From an uncultured Eubacteriales bacterium (GTDB lineage: Bacteria > Bacillota > Clostridia > Oscillospirales > Oscillospiraceae), in the NCBI GenBank assembly GCA_900555735.1, contig USMI01000032.1, positions 1 to 15,063 on the forward strand: DNA of 15,063 nt, read 5' to 3'. Under the pieces are notes generated by a model, which saw only the letters and a program-made list of their open reading frames with translations, ran no database searches and was not told where the DNA came from. A program made the translations under genes and the position numbers. This document shows positions 15,009 to 15,063 of the stretch, piece by piece; positions within the stretch are counted from its first letter, which is position 1, and each line of letters begins with the position of its first letter.

Positions 15009-15063
15009 TTAGATCACCTCTGCCTTTCCACCGGCTGCTTCGATCGCTTCCTTAGCAGCCTGG
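15009..15063 (-). CDS. rplO: Large-subunit ribosomal protein L15, C-terminal end only
   Basis: The last 17 residues (QAAKEAIEAAGGKAEVI, then TAA) match the conserved C-terminus of L15, and rplO precedes secY in nearly all bacteria. The rest of the gene lies beyond the window. The GAGGTGAT near its end is the ribosome binding site of secY. Confidence 0.9.
   Translation of the reverse strand, partial: QAAKEAIEAAGGKAEVI

Overview
The window looks like chromosomal DNA from a fairly GC-rich member of the Clostridia, probably Oscillospiraceae-like. This is inferred from the ribosomal protein order (rpsD lies inside the alpha cluster, a small KOW-domain gene sits between map and infA), from the style of the S4 N-terminus, and from the type of GC-rich intergenic palindromes. 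The species cannot be named from sequence alone.

Left part, plus strand (1-4741): the 3' three quarters of secA, a 205-base spacer with a terminator-like hairpin and a long nested inverted repeat, then pgeF (peptidoglycan editing / multicopper-type laccase family). pgeF overlaps by 4 bases a family-5 solute-binding lipoprotein. A bidirectional terminator separates this unit from lexA on the minus strand. lexA and secG are divergent. lexA has a clear promoter whose -35 overlaps an SOS-box-like palindrome. secG has a hairpin in its leader and ends in a strong terminator.

Middle part, minus strand (5879-8520): a polysaccharide deacetylase lipoprotein, then a three-gene unit transcribed leftwards from a recognisable promoter at 8491-8520. 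The unit holds an uncharacterised 156-aa protein and two tandemly duplicated zinc-ribbon membrane proteins. The gap of about 430 bases between this unit and the ribosomal cluster (8335-8767) is rich in short palindromes of one structural family, and carries an apparent orphan C-terminal coding fragment.

Right part, minus strand (8768-15063): the distal end of the spc/alpha ribosomal cluster, read rplO (tail only) - secY - adk - map - KOW RNA-binding gene - infA - rpmJ - rpsM - rpsK - rpsD - rpoA - rplQ. It closes at a 15-bp bidirectional terminator. The genes are tightly packed, with starts coupled to upstream stops (rplO/secY directly abut; infA uses a TTG start).

Together the window carries three parts of the Sec translocase (SecA motor, SecG, SecY channel), two Sec-dependent lipoproteins, SOS control, and core translation and transcription genes. 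No CRISPR array, tRNA, rRNA, prophage or insertion-sequence transposase was seen. The least explained parts are the palindromic repeat family and the zinc-ribbon operon.
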